Shown: positions 9,529 through 22,353, counted from the first letter of the stretch. The stretch: DNA of 64,000 nucleotides from Congeria kusceri (GCA_027627225.1 CM051033.1:53230410-53294409), one strand, 5' to 3'. Program-made: numbers and translations. The notes: a model not told the origin generated them from the letters alone.

Positions 9529-12500
9529 CCCACGCTACGTATGTTAGCAGCTACACAGCTGTATCAGCGTCTGCTACTATGCTATTTTTAGTATGATTCA
9601 CTACCTATTTCTGGACTGTGTAACAATAGCCAGTTGTCGGCAAGTTTAGTCTGGTTACACGACTGGTCTGGTCATTTCAAAACCAGTAAGAAGAAAAGAA
9701 ATCTTAATCAAAAGCTTTCAGAACAAATTTCATTTGCAGTAAAAGTAACATTCATGCTATGTAGAATATTTAATAAATTATTAATAAAATACAGCTTTTA
9801 CAGGTCTTATTATCACGAGTGTATACGTTGTGGTGACCAGTGTGAAATTATGGAGAAGCTATTTAATTTGACATAAAATTTGTTCATTATAATAATGACA
9901 AATGAAAAACGAATACTGTTTGTTGTGGCTTCATCGGTGGCCAATAACGTTTCAAAATAATAAAAGAAATAATCAGCGCTCCTACCATAAGCTTCCTGTC
10001 AGAGTGATCACATATAGACGCCGCGCTCATTGCGCTCGCGCCAATGATAATGTCACAAGTAAACAACTGATGACAACACCCTTGACACGTCAAACCACTC
10101 AAGGTACGTGATCCGGCATACCATTCGCAAAGGCAGACAGTCGGTGATACCAACCCACGTATTTAACAGACGTGGGCCTATCTGGTTTTTATGATGGTAG
10201 TACTTTAATTACAAATACTATTCAAGAAATATCCTAATTAAATATATTTGTATACGGACAAATCTACATTCTTCTTACTTTTGTAAATAAAGTGTACTTA
10301 TAATTTACATAGTTTAGATATGTTGTATACGATGTATTTATTGTCAGCACGTTTTAGTTGTTTGAATGTATTTATGTTGAAGACTTAAGAATATATAGTT
10401 TTATTTCATTTCATTAAGCCCACTAGTAAATATGTGTTACTGTCAAATTTCGTTACATCGATCAATTTATGAATGTTAGTTTAATCATATTTTTGTTAAA
10501 TACCATGCCATTAGTATAAAATATATTGTCACGAACCGAGCGGTAGCTGTGATTTTTGCTCTATTTTACTTTTGCCGTTAACTGTTCTCCTTTTCTCTAT
10601 AGAATCTAATGTATTTCTCATACATGAAATTTAAATAAAATGGACTCTGATAAACAGTGAACTAATAATAAAGTATTATGCCTAAGTTCTTTGTAGACTA
10701 ACAGGAAAATATAAACTCAAGATTTATAACATTTCTATCATTTATTTGTCCATAATGACTAATGGTCAACACATTTCAATATAAATTCTAATAAGTCAAC
10801 AAATGCAACAATTTTTCATGAAATTCACCAATAATACAGTTTCAAAGATGACAATAAGTATTTGCATAACTCTCCTTAAAATATTCTTTATAATTTTTAT
10901 ACGAGCTATTATATATCTTAATTTATAGGTTATAAGTCTTATTTTTACTGATATAATAAATTATGTTGTTTATGAATTTAGAATAATAAAATAAAAAAGG
11001 TCTCACACCTATGAAAACAAAGTTCAGAGTCCCCTAATGAGAAATGTCTGTGCCTTTTATACTCTCCAAAAGCGCACATATAAATTTGTGCAATAATTAT
11101 GTAAAAGCGCACATCAAGAAATGCGCACAAACAGCGCACAAGTAGCGCTCACATAACGCCCAGAAGCGCACAATAAAACTTGAACTTTCTTAACACTGTA
11201 AATGTCACTTGTCTTAAACAGAGATTTTGACATAAACATAAATTAAACAATAGTCAAATTTATAGCAGTTTAGTAAATTACACAATAATAAAGATGACTG
11301 TTACCTTTAAATCAAATATTAATGAAGGAATATGTAGTAATAAGCGATTATTTCGAATAACTTTACAGTCAAATCGTGTAGTAATTGTAAACTACCCACA
11401 GTGCACTTGTATAAGGTCAAAAGTTCAACTTCGTGTTTAGGTTAGTAACCAGTAAATCCAATTCCCGTAGGGTCCGATTATAAAACGACAACTTTTCCAA
11501 GCATTTTTCTAGCATTTCCTTTATTTCAGATTGTGCAAGCCTGGTAATCTGTCCTCTTCCAAAATTTGCAATAAAAAAGATATGTCATGTTACTTCTAAG
11601 AAGATGCATCTCACTTGAATGCAGGCACCGGTAGAAATCAGGGTTTCGGCAGTCATATTTCGACAAAAGCCCCATACCACAGTAAACACACCCCAAAAGT
11701 TCACATTTTAAATTAGCCTCCAATGAAATGCACCAAAATGTTGCAGACACGCATAGAATAATAGAAATAACCACAAAAGGCATGTCTGAGATACCTAAAT
11801 GGCTTTTATGCCAGAAGAGAAGAGGAACTCGTTAGTAATAGGCACTACTTTTTAATGGACCACGGAGGGATACACAATGATTTACTGGTATCTAACCTTT
11901 ATCCAAAATGGCGGACATATAAACGGACGTTTTTAACATGCTATTCAAGGATTTAACAATTAATTACGAAGTGACAAAGGTAACTATTGGTTGAAATCAT
12001 ATCTGCATACAATATAGCATCTAATTAATCCTTTGAATAACACTGACATTCATATTAAATAATGAAAATTCTAACAAATTGGGCAGCATGAATGGTAGTT
12101 AAACGATCCATTATAATCGGCGTTTCTTATAATTTACATACACATCGGTGTTATAACAATTCTGATACAGCTTTCACGTTAATATAATGTACCATCAAGG
12201 ATAATTGTTGCGTCTATATGAGATGAGTCTTACCGGAAGCATATGGAAGGAGCATGTTATTATAATTTTATTCTAACAAACGCTTACATGAAGTCGCTGA
12301 GTAAAATTGAGTATTGCCTGGACAAATTTCATAAAGACCATGTAATATTCACTTTTATGCCACTACATGTACGTTTTAAAACGACGACATTGACTTAATT
12401 GCTACACACAGTAAAGTTGACTGGTCGCTGAGTCATCAGTATTTGCTCCTAGATCTAGTCTTACATATTCTATAATTGGGTAGTAAATCAGTCTAAAAAT

Positions 12501-12556
12501 AGCATAGTAGCAGACGCTGATACAGCTGCGTAGCTGCTGGCATGCGTATGTATGGG
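9529..12556. mobile_element. About 3-kb unit bounded by long inverted repeats (possible DNA transposon)
   Basis: The left end (9533-9605) and right end (12479-12556) are inverted copies of each other over about 70 bp, with a perfect stretch of 36 bp that includes AGCTGTATCAGCGTCTGCT. The ends read CCCACGCTACGTATG and CCCATACATACGCATG, so the termini may be CCCA. I could not identify a target-site duplication. The interior has no transposase-like frame, so if this is a transposon it is non-autonomous. It contains a small cysteine-rich ORF at 11526-11783. An alternative is an inverted duplication of two copies of a shorter repeat. Confidence 0.55.
11526..11783 (-). CDS. Candidate small secreted cysteine-rich peptide
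   Basis: This complete ATG-to-TGA frame of 85 codons begins with a hydrophobic stretch of about 20 residues (FVVISIILCVSATFWCISL), as in a signal peptide, with a plausible cleavage after SLEA near residue 23. The predicted mature part of about 62 residues has seven cysteines (positions 27, 32, 35, 45, 53, 72, 83) and one NMT glycosylation site. The stop is immediately followed by AATAAA, which could serve as a poly(A) signal. I recognise no family. The odd number of cysteines, lack of visible splice sites and location inside an inverted-repeat unit leave open that it is a chance frame or a decayed fragment. Confidence 0.3.
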   Translation of the reverse strand: MPFVVISIILCVSATFWCISLEANLKCELLGCVYCGMGLLSKYDCRNPDFYRCLHSSEMHLLRSNMTYLFYCKFWKRTDYQACTI

Positions 12557-12685
12557 GGTATATACATTTTGTATATATGATGAGCCCGTTGTATGTTTCA
12601 TGCTGAACTGTTTATTTGAAACCTTCTTTAAACATTCATATTATTTCAAATAAAAATAAAGTGTTTTTATAAATATTATTATTAA

Positions 12686-12699
12686 TATTAATAGTAGTA

Positions 12700-12756
<57 letters not shown>
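12686..12756. repeat. TAG trinucleotide microsatellite
   Basis: About 20 TAG units run with few interruptions, just outside the right inverted repeat of the 3-kb unit. Confidence 0.95.
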
Positions 12757-12759
12757 TTC

Positions 12760-15270
12760 CAGCTCTTTGCTTATACGTTATGAATTAATTGTATCATATT
12801 GAATCGTTTGTTTTGCGACTCTTACGTTACTTGATCATCTTTTGTTACACATCACTGAACACGTATTTTTGATAAGATGTAGAAATCATTTGCCTTCTTC
12901 TTTGATATTTTTTCTTGTACCAGACTGGGTTAATAAGAATACTGCATTCGTGTATTTATCTTGTGAAATTACTTGCGGTTTTTTCATGGAAGCGTTATGT
13001 GGTGTGTTAAACTTTATTGTTTAGAAACAGATCGACGAGTTTTAGTTCAATAAAGTGTATTGATATTTCTTAAGAATGACGAAATATACAATATATACAA
13101 CCAATACATTTAACCAAATAAATGTACTTGTAGAGCAATAATTAAACCACATAATTATAGTTAGGAACATCTTATTTCTGGATTTATTATAATTTTCATA
13201 AGTATAGTTAATACCGCAATAAAAAAAAATTCTAAGCAACTGCAATGAAACTGTGCGTTACTGAAAAACATTGTACACACCATTCATAAAAGTTATGTAA
13301 GTCATTGTGTGTATGTGTTTGTAAAGAATTCCTACAGGGCGTGTTTTTGCGGGTTAAAGCTGCTACTTCACAAATTATTAGACATAATACTAAATAACTG
13401 AGGCCAAAATTGTGTTTGTAATGTTCTAAGTAACCATCCTCATTAAATGCAGTCAATTAAGCATCGGTCAATAGTATAATAACACTACAGATAATAGCAG
13501 ACTTTATGACTCGTTTGGAAAAGCCCTTAATAAACTATCACGATTCGGTTTGCGATATTGAAGATGTGTTATGTTCTTTCTGAGGAACGTAGTTATTGTA
13601 AGTTCTTGCTGTTTATTCCAAATGCGTGTCTAATAATTGACAAAAACGAAATATTATATAATATTTAAAAATAATTTAATTTATTGCAGTTCAATGATAT
13701 GTTGCTTTTTAACCAATTATCTGAACTATGTTGGAACAAGTCGTGCAAAGTAAGTAAACTTCTGACACCATCGAACTGAAAAAGTTCAGACCAGATTTGG
13801 GGGACTGAACACGAGTCCTCGGTGTGAGAATCTGATACTCTTACCTCGGCGACAAAAGTCTTTCGCACTGGGATAGCTTTTTGCGTTACTTGTCGTTTCG
13901 GGGCAACAACCGAACTCCGGAAGTGAAATCAATTGGCTGTGTGGACCACGTGGTAATTTCACAACAAGAACCAAAGATTTATAAATAGTTGAAAAGCGTC
14001 TCTGGACGTGTTTTAATCGGATTGAAACACTGCGCTGTAATGGTTAAACCATGGATGTTACATACCAAATATGAAACCTCTTGGCCTTGCGGTTTCAGAG
14101 AAGATTTTTAAAGACATTTTGCTCATGTTTTGAACTTTTGTTGATGTGTCAAAATGTTACTCTAGTCAGTTTTGTATAACAATATATTATTCAACTACAT
14201 GTTAAACCATTTTTTTTATTGTTTTTCATTTTCCCAATTTGTGACGTAGCAGCTTTAAACAACCGTTAAAGTCCTTTCATGATGAATACATTGGTGAATT
14301 GGACTTGAAACTCGAGATTTCAATATGCAACACACAGACACTATCCTATCCTCTCGAAACAGTATCGTAACTACGGTTCATTTTTCCAATATGTTTCTAA
14401 ATGCTTATACAGATAAAGTCGTAATTAAACATTGTTTTATAGATGTTTGGCTACCTTGTTGTTAAATGCTAGCCGATGAAAAATTGTACACTAGATGCAA
14501 ACAACATCAGACCACAGATTTAGATTATTGTGTACAATATATGATGCTGTCAATTTATAACATACATGACATGTAGTTCCGAATGTGTATTTGTTGTAAA
14601 CGTGTAAGTTATTGAACAAAACTGAGCATGAAGTAAGTATTTCATTTGTAACTATTTTCTGAGTGATTATGTTGATATTTATGTTTCTTGTGAATACTCT
14701 AATATACACGTCCTTCGCAACTGATGAGCGCGCCGGAATTATAAAGACATACTATCCGCAGTGTAATGATAAAAATATGTTAGCTTATTAACCGGCGTGT
14801 TTTTCTAAATGGAGATACTTGATGCACAGTCACATTGCTAATCTTATTTATCGAGAACGAGCAGGATTCATCCAGTCGCTGACTGAATGTCAGATAGCAA
14901 TAAACAGTCGGTCAACCGACCATGGCCGAATCTTAAATAGGTCGAGTGTTTGCAGTGGTTTTGTGGCTTGGCCTGGATGCGCCTAAAGTCAGTTCATCCG
15001 TGGACTGAATGAATGGCGTGACATGTTACCGGTTCGTATTTACATGTTTGGAATGTAATGTTGTCCTCTGTTCATGCAATGGATATGAACATATTATCGT
15101 TGGCAATGCAATGCATGTGAGTAGCGAGGTCAAAGCAATCGGCATCTCATGAATATTAATTAGTGTTGGCAAGCGGCCTAAACACTGGTACCATTTTCGT
15201 TCACTCTTAAACCCATATAAAACGTAAACTTCTGAACCAATCTGCAGTGCACAAGCTAAATAGATGCTGA
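12760..15270. other. No gene seen
   Basis: This is mostly unique AT-rich sequence. A short segment at 14070-14130 (CTTGGCCTTGCGGTTTCAGAG) is related to the 165-bp family at 24-25.6 kb. A tRNA-like stretch may exist on the minus strand near 13795-13870, but its box motifs are poor. ORFs here start with non-ATG codons or lack any protein-like pattern. Confidence 0.5.
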
Positions 15271-15279
15271 AATAAAATG

Positions 15280-15835
15280 GAAACCAAAAACATTTATCGC
15301 ATCGTATTCTCGCAATTTTGCATCGTAGTCTCGCAATTTCGCATCGTATTCTCGCAATTTCGCATCTAAGTATCGCGATGTCGTATCGGAGTCTCATGAT
15401 TTCGCATTGTGGTTTGCGAATTTGCGAAACCACGATCCAAGGTTGCAAAATTGATATAGCGATCTCGCATCGTATTTCCGCGTTTTCGCTTGAGCATAGG
15501 TCGAAATTGCGAAACAACGATAGTCATATCGTACTCTCGCCTTACGGTTGAATATGTGCAATTTCGACCTATGCTCAAGCGAAAACGCGGAAACACGATG
15601 CGAGATCGCGATATTAATTTGGCAATCTCGCATCGTGGTTTCGCAATTTTGCATCGTATGCTCGCACTTTTGCATCGTGTTACGCAACCTCGCATCGTGA
15701 TTTCGCTCCTTTGCATCGTGTTCTCGTGCTTGTAATCCAAAGGTCAAAAGTGCGAAACAGCGATGCGATATCGCGAGACTACGATGCAAAATCGCGAAAC
15801 CATGTAATCCAAGGTCGAAAGTGCGAAACAACGAG
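15280..15835. repeat. 21-bp tandem array with a central inverted repeat
   Basis: Both flanks are built of a degenerate 21-bp unit like CGCATCGTATTCTCGCAATTT. In the middle, 15442-15510 and 15558-15625 are inverted copies over about 68 bp with few mismatches, separated by a 47-bp spacer, so a single strand could form a long hairpin. The unit length is a multiple of three, which leaves several open frames giving an artificial RCEIAR-type heptad protein. CpG dinucleotides are far more frequent than in neighbouring sequence. Confidence 0.85.
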
Positions 15836-15839
15836 TGGT

Positions 15840-17110
15840 TCTAACGGAATACCGAATAGAATTGAATTTAACTCTTTTCTGTCTGAAGATTCTTTGTTAA
15901 ACTGGCATTGTAAATATACGTTATTTTCAATTTTAATATAATAAAGATAAATGTAAAATATTTGAGTTATATTGGGGTTACAAATAAAATTAATAAAAAC
16001 CACACTGAAATTTGAAAAAGTAAACATTAACAATAAACTTTGTATGTAAAAATAACCGATAACAATCACTGACATAACTTAAATTTTGATCAAACCATCA
16101 ATACAAAATATGTAAATATATTGCCAGTATTGTTTAAAAGATGTTTTGTAGTTTTCAGTCTGAATATGAAGTATACATTGAATTTGAAATAATTGTCCTT
16201 AAATTAATAACGCTTCATGTTATGTAGTGTATGCACACACCTCCAAAAGAATAAACTCAAACTGAAGATACTTAATACACATATACGAGCTTAAGAATAT
16301 CGTTTGTGTTGTTTTTATCTTGGTATAGAGTATACCTGAATGAATATAATTTTTTTCGCATATGTTTTAGTTTAATATGTGAAAAATATAGTTGGGTTGA
16401 CCATTTAGTTTTTGTTCTTTTTTATAACGTTTTATTGCACATTGACGGATGGTGTAATGGTAGCTTTATGTATATCGTATATGACGTTTTTTGTATGTAC
16501 TGTCTAATATTGAGTTGCTATAAGATCTTATAGGGTAAGCCACACGACATGATTAAATTCTTCCATAGTGAACGTTTATGCGTTAATCTATAAGGGACCT
16601 GGGTACAATTGTGTATGGACCAATTAATACGGTTTTTCACAAGATGTTTGATTTTGCTAATTATTCATTTGAATCGTTTCGTTTTTTTGTGCTGTTACAT
16701 GGTTTTCACGATTAATGGTATTGACTTTCTGGCCCGTTAATTTGGATGTATCCAATATAAACTGTTTTATACTAGAACTTGTCACAAGGACTGTTCTTAT
16801 CAATAATTTGCTGGTGCTGATCAAATGTTTTAACATATGTTCAAACATTTCAAAAATATCACCCATCACTATTATGATAAATTAATGTTTGTTAAAAATG
16901 CACAAGACTTCAAAACATATCGCGATACATTATGTGACTTTGATGAAGTCTGTTTTTAGTGCTCACGTCTGACGTATAATATAAACAAAGTAAAACTCCA
17001 GCTGCGACAGCAGGAAAAAAGCTTTTATTATCAGCACGAGGTTCTTTATTTATGGCAAGTGACCAATTGCCAATACAACATGGTACAATACAAAAACACA
17101 TAACAAACAC
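15840..17110. other. No gene seen
   Basis: AT-rich sequence without a convincing coding region, RNA gene or repeat. Confidence 0.5.
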
Positions 17111-17224
17111 AAACACAAATGAATAAAACTGGGCTCTCCGCCTTAGAACGTGTCAATGCAAAACATTGGGGTTTACACCGGTTTGTGGGTACCCGAAACC
17201 AGTTATTGTGCCCCCCATCAAAGA

Positions 17225-17295
17225 TGGCGGGGTATGTTGGTTTGCTAATGTCGGCCGGTCTGTCGGTCTGTCTGTCGGTCGGTCGGTCGGTTGAC
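17225..17295. repeat. GTCG/GTCT tetranucleotide tract
   Basis: A run of GTCGGTCTGTCGGTCGGTCG lies within a more GC-rich segment (17125-17360) that resembles a dispersed repeat (ATCAAAGATGGCGGGGTATG nearby). Confidence 0.75.
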
Positions 17296-17737
17296 CATTT
17301 TCGTTTCCGATCTATAAGTTCATCAGTTTTCATCTGCTCTTCACCAAACTTTTGTTGCGTGGAACTGTATATCTCTGTAATTGTATATCTTTATTCACCA
17401 CAATATGAGAAGCGAGGTGTCAACCACTGCGCTAGCCGGACAGCTATCACTTAATGTGTTTCACCGCTTATTAATAAGTATACATATAATATCTACATAC
17501 TCAAATGGAGAGCATATTGAAATACATTTTCACATTGTTTTTCTGATCACCTGGTCAATTTAAGTTACATTCGTATTGTATGAACTGATATGTATCACAG
17601 GAGTTTATTGTTAAAATATACTGCTATTTATAGTCCAATAGATGAATAACAATTAAAAATTATTGCAAAACATGTAAAGCGTATGTGAATACATTTATAT
17701 TTGTGATCATCGTCAGTCGTCATACACTTCATAATGT

Positions 17738-17935
17738 GTTGTAGTAAGAACTCAGACGGGTAAGAAAGTCAGTATATCATAGATATATTCTTTCAATGAT
17801 TTCAACTTATAACAATCCTACAGTCTTTATTTTTGTAGTAAGACCTCAGACGGGTAAACATGTCAGTTCATAGAGTAATATAGACATATTGTTTCAATGA
17901 CTTTAACTTATAAAAATCCTGCAGCCTTTATTTCT
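17738..17935. repeat. 94-bp tandem duplication
   Basis: GTAGTAAGAACTCAGACGGG at 17741 returns as GTAGTAAGACCTCAGACGGG at 17835. The following sequence, through CAATGA-TT-AACTTATAA and the T-rich tail, is also repeated with scattered changes. Confidence 0.8.
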
Positions 17936-18559
17936 GTACATTATTTAACGAAACTACGAACCAGTGTTCTTTTATCATTCTTACTGGTATTGACATCGGC
18001 CGATTTCTTAAAAAGCACCCTTAACATAAGAAAACAATACACAATTGGAATGTCATACGTACTGTTTACAATACTGTGAACCACCGGACCACCGTGAATC
18101 AAGTGTAATGAGTTTTCTTAGACACAGCATAATGTATCTTTTTATTTTAATTTTGGAAAGCAGAGATAACTTTTTTTCCAAACGACCAGATTCGCAATAT
18201 CGGAATCAAAGAAAAGTGGCGAGCAATGCCAAGAAAATTGTGCTGTATGTGGATTTAATTTAGTGTTTTCTAACCTCAGTGACGTCACTCAATATTCTAC
18301 GCGGTGGTAGACTGGTTGTGTTTGAGTGAAATTATTGATGAATGTGTTATTAATATTGGCGAACCGGTCATTTGTTTACTTTGAAAAAAAGTGTTAAAAT
18401 ATTCAGGATAATACGAAACAAATCAGGTGAAAATATGTTATTTTTTTAACTTTTGTATGTATACACATAGAAATTGGCATGTGTCGGCCCCTGAATTTAC
18501 TGCACTTTTAAACCAAAACTGAAGACAACGAAAACCGGTGCCATATCCAAAAACTGATA

Positions 18560-19190
18560 CGTATACGCGGTCAACGCTCGCCGCTTTGAGGCGGGCTTTT
18601 GTCCATAATATTTGGTCAAGTTCGATAATCAGCCTAATCGCCCCAGGAATTGTTGATTTATGTCCCTTAAATTTTATAAAATTAGCCTTTTTAGCCGTTT
18701 CCGATCTCTAAAGTCCAACAGTTTTTATCCAATTGTCCTCAATCTTCATGAAAATGTTTGTAACATAATAATATGTAAGTCACGTTCGAAAATCATCGTA
18801 ATCTCCCCAGGAAGTGTTGAGTTATTGTCCTTGAATTATCTGTAATACGCCTTTTTAGCGGTTTCTGCTCCTTTAGTCCGACAATTTTCATCCGAGAGCA
18901 TAATATCTTGGCCAAGTTTAATAATCAGTAATTGTAGAGTTATGGCCCTTGAATTGTCTAATATTGGCTGTTTTAGCAGTTTCCGTTTACTATGTCTAAC
19001 TGTTTATAGCCGATCTTTACCAAACTTAGTGAAAATCGTTGTTGTCTTATTATCTCGCTAAAGTTTGATAATCAGCCAAATCGCCCCTGTAATTGTGGAG
19101 TTATGACCTTTGATAATCTAACATTAGTTTTGTTTTGCTATTTTAACCTAGAGGGGGAATAACTGCTTGACAAGCATCGCTTGTATTCAT
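18560..19190. repeat. Degenerate tandem repeat, about 135-165 bp unit
   Basis: Four diverged copies of a segment like AAGTTTGATAATCAGCCAAATCGCCCC...TGGAGTTATGGCCCTTGAAT begin near 18616, 18780, 18913 and 19060. Each is followed by a TTTTAGCNGTTTCCG segment. It ends with CTAGAGGGGGAATAACTGC. This looks like a dispersed molluscan non-coding repeat rather than a gene. Confidence 0.7.
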
Positions 19191-19616
19191 AATACATTCA
19201 AGTGTAAATAAAGATTGACCTCATAGCATCGCAACTCAAATTCAACAGCGATAAAAGAGAATACTAAAATTACAATTTAATTACTCAATGTCCAGATGCA
19301 AACCAGAGCAGCAGAATGGTAACTTTTTGATGCACGATGAAATGGAAAAAAAACATATACATGCACATGTACTACCTCAAGATGTATATTGATAACCGAA
19401 TTAGGATCTAAGATATGAAATCTATGTCAAGCTCTGTAGCACCGCAGCAACTCAACTTCGGTGTTCAACAACAAAGTGTGTTAAAATCGGAACGCACTAT
19501 TGTGTCAACCCAACTTTGGTGATGAACACCATGGTGGGTTCGATATTTGGTGCTAACTATACTAACAATTACATCAACGTGCGTTGCAGTGCTATATTCT
19601 TATGATCATAATCGCT

Positions 19617-19870
19617 AACATTATCATCATCATCGTCGTCGTCATCATCTTCATTATTATCACCATCATTATTATTATTATCATCATCATTATCATCATC
19701 ATCAATAACAACAACAACATAATTGTCATTATCGTTGTCATCATCATCAACATCGTCATCATCATCATCATCATCATCAACAACAGCAACATCATCATCA
19801 TCATCAGTATCATCATCATCATCATCATCACCATCATCATCATTATTATCATCAGTAATTTAATCATCAT
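19617..19870. repeat. ATC/ATT trinucleotide microsatellite
   Basis: About 250 bp of ATC, ATT and GTC triplets with some AAC. The long open frames (poly-Ile one way, poly-Met the other) are artefacts of the triplet period. Confidence 0.95.
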
Positions 19871-20334
19871 AACCGTCATCTCTTTATTGTCTGTTGTAGG
19901 GTTGTAGTTTTTCATCTATATAGAACATGCTTATTTATTGAATGTTGTGAAAGGAAATTGTATACATGCAGTTCATACCTTATATACTGGGCCAAATTGT
20001 TTAACCGTCACTTTTGTATTTCAACCAATTCTTACTGATCTATTTTCGAAATTTTAGTTTTAATGCTGCTTTCAATTGTCTTTCAATCGACCTAAAAATT
20101 TGCAAGATGGGTGAAAAAGCACTCGCGCGTGACCAATTCATGATGATGATGATTTTGATCTGATGATGCTGATAATGATCTGATAATGAGAATACACCAT
20201 ATTGTGAGTATGTCAGCTGTGAGTATATCAGCTGTGTACGAGTTCAAATATATCACAGTATTGTAAAAGTAAAGTAAAGTAAATAATCTTTTTATTATAT
20301 ACCTATTTATATTATTTGCATAATATACTTTGTT

Positions 20335-20563
20335 TTGTTTGTTTGGATTTTTTGCCGTTTTTAACAGTATTTCAGTCATATCACGGCGGTCAGTTAACCT
20401 ACAAACACTTTTCCTGAGCAAGTTTAGCCGACCTAAGCGGTTTACCAGTGCTAGGTGCACATACCTATGCCAGTAACTGACAACTGCCCTACGTGAATCA
20501 GAGATAGGGGGAGAATGGTCGTAGAAATAATTTCATAACCAATCCCCACACAAGTAATGTGGC
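20335..20563 (-). repeat. 5'-truncated SINE (tail portion), minus strand
   Basis: On the minus strand this reads GGCCACATTACTTGTGTGGGG onward to ACTGACCGCCGTGATATGAC and an AATCCAAACAAAC end. It matches the body and tail of the tRNA-headed SINE at 54204-54510 over more than 200 bp. The tRNA-like head is missing. The 560-bp duplication begins inside it, so a second, shorter piece of the same SINE recurs at about 21034-21123. Confidence 0.8.
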
Positions 20564-21588
20564 CGGAATGGTATATACATACTATATACATTAAACAACA
20601 AAGTCCGCGCAACTCATATTACTAATTCATGCATATGACGACGCTCGACGTGATATATACTTTGCAAACATACATTAATACTTGTCAAACCACTTAACAT
20701 CTAAACTTTTTACAGAAGACAACACTGACGTTGTACTTAATTGTATACATGAGTGTTTAAATACTATATTTAGACGTGTCGTGTTAAAAGGTGACGTGAT
20801 CAATAGGGCTGCAGCGAAATCGTTTAAATCAGAATTACACACTGACGTAGATCTAAGTTGTCGAATGGAATATTATACAGTTTATGAAAAGTGTTTATGG
20901 ATATAAATAGCAATGTAATATGTAAACAGGATAGTGGCGACGGAAAACAGTTCTCATTGGACTTCAGGAATGTTGTGTGCAATGTGCAACTTGCAGGCTT
21001 CATGTACAAACATTCTTAAACACGCCATGTTTAAGTAACTGACAACTGCCCTACGTGAATCAGAGATAGGGGGAGAATGGTCGTAGAACTAATTTCATAA
21101 CCAATCCCCACACAAGTAATGTGGCCGGAATGGTATATACATACTATATACATTAAACAACAAAGTCCGCGCAACTCATATTACTATTTCATGCATATGA
21201 CGACGCTCGACGTGATATATACTTTGCAAACATACATTAATACTTGTCAAACCACTTAACATCTAAACTTTTTACACAAGACAACACTGACGTTGTACTT
21301 AATTGTATACATGAGTGTTTAAATACTATATTTAGACGTGTCATGTTAAAAAGTGACGTGATCAATAGGGCTGCAGCGAAATCGTTTAAATCAGAATTAC
21401 ACACTGACGTAGATCTAAGTTGTCGAATGGGATATTATACAGTTTATGAAAAGTGTTTATGGATATAAACAGCAATGTAAACAGGATAGTGGCGACGGAA
21501 AACAGTTCTCATTGGACTTCAGGAATGTTGTGTGCAATGTGTAACTTGCAGGCTTCATGTACAAAAATTCTTAAACATGCCATGTTTC
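20474..21588. repeat. Two tandem copies of a 560-bp unit
   Basis: Copy 1 is 20474-21033 and copy 2 is 21034-about 21588. They differ by a few substitutions and one 8-base gap near 20912 (TGTAATAT lost in copy 2). Each starts within SINE sequence. Each contains an open stretch of 74 codons (20682 and 21244) with no ATG at its start. The four base changes I count between the two copies of this frame would all change the amino acid, so nothing suggests it is under coding constraint. Confidence 0.9.
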
Positions 21589-22005
21589 GTTGAATTATAC
21601 AGTTATTCTGGAATGTGATATATTCATAATCGGATACAGGTTTGAAGACAAATGTACGTTTAAACAACGTTCTGACCACACATGAAGAAACCAAATCGCG
21701 TTTCTGATTAGCACGGTTGACAAGAATAAATACAGTTTCGTGGAACTGGATATATGACCAGGATTTAACATTATAATTTCTGGATTTTAACATATGTTTT
21801 CGAAGCAGTCGATCGGAGTCAACATTGAGGTAAAACTAGTTACATATTCGTTCTCCATCGGAATACTCGGATATTATCGTATGTTTATTATCGGACCGTC
21901 TAGTACGGAATATATTTAACGCGCGCGCGTCCAATACGGTGAAATATTATACGGTAACGTGGCACGAATGAGGACAACTGATTGGAGGATATAAAAAGGT
22001 ATATA

Positions 22006-22353
22006 ATAAGATAAGATAAGATAAGAAATTATCTATGGTATGATATGATATCATATGATATGATATGATATGATATGATAAGATATGATATGATATGATA
22101 TGATATGATATGATATGATTGATATGATATGATATGATATGATATGATATGATATGATATGATATGATATGATATGATATGATATGATATGATATGATAT
22201 GATATGATATGATCTGATCTGATCTGATCTGATCTGATCTGATCTGATCTGATCTGATCTGATCTGATCTGATCTGATCTGATCTGATCTGATCTGATCT
22301 GATCTGATCTGATCTGATCTGATCTGATCTGATCTGATCTGATCTGATCTGAT
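22006..22353. repeat. Adjacent pentanucleotide arrays: ATAAG, TGATA, then TGATC
   Basis: A few ATAAG units are followed by about 35 TGATA units (22037-22210, with one short interruption near 22120). From 22211 the array switches abruptly to about 28 pure TGATC (GATCT) units. The two blocks differ by a single A-to-C change in every unit, and each block is nearly uniform. GAT-rich imperfect triplets follow to 22655. Confidence 0.95.

Noticed and set aside
15026..15831. Frames encoding RCEIAR-type heptads
   Set aside because: Artefact of the 21-bp tandem array; frames appear on both strands equally.
19584..19915. 107-codon poly-isoleucine and poly-methionine frames
   Set aside because: Direct translation of an ATC/GAT microsatellite.
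20092..20460. 122-codon frame on the minus strand, with a related frame at 54384-54620
   Set aside because: Both are translations of the SINE tail; the resemblance reflects shared repeat ancestry.
20682..21468. Twin 74-codon frames as a duplicated gene
   Set aside because: No ATG at the start, all four differences between copies change the amino acid, and the unit includes SINE sequence.
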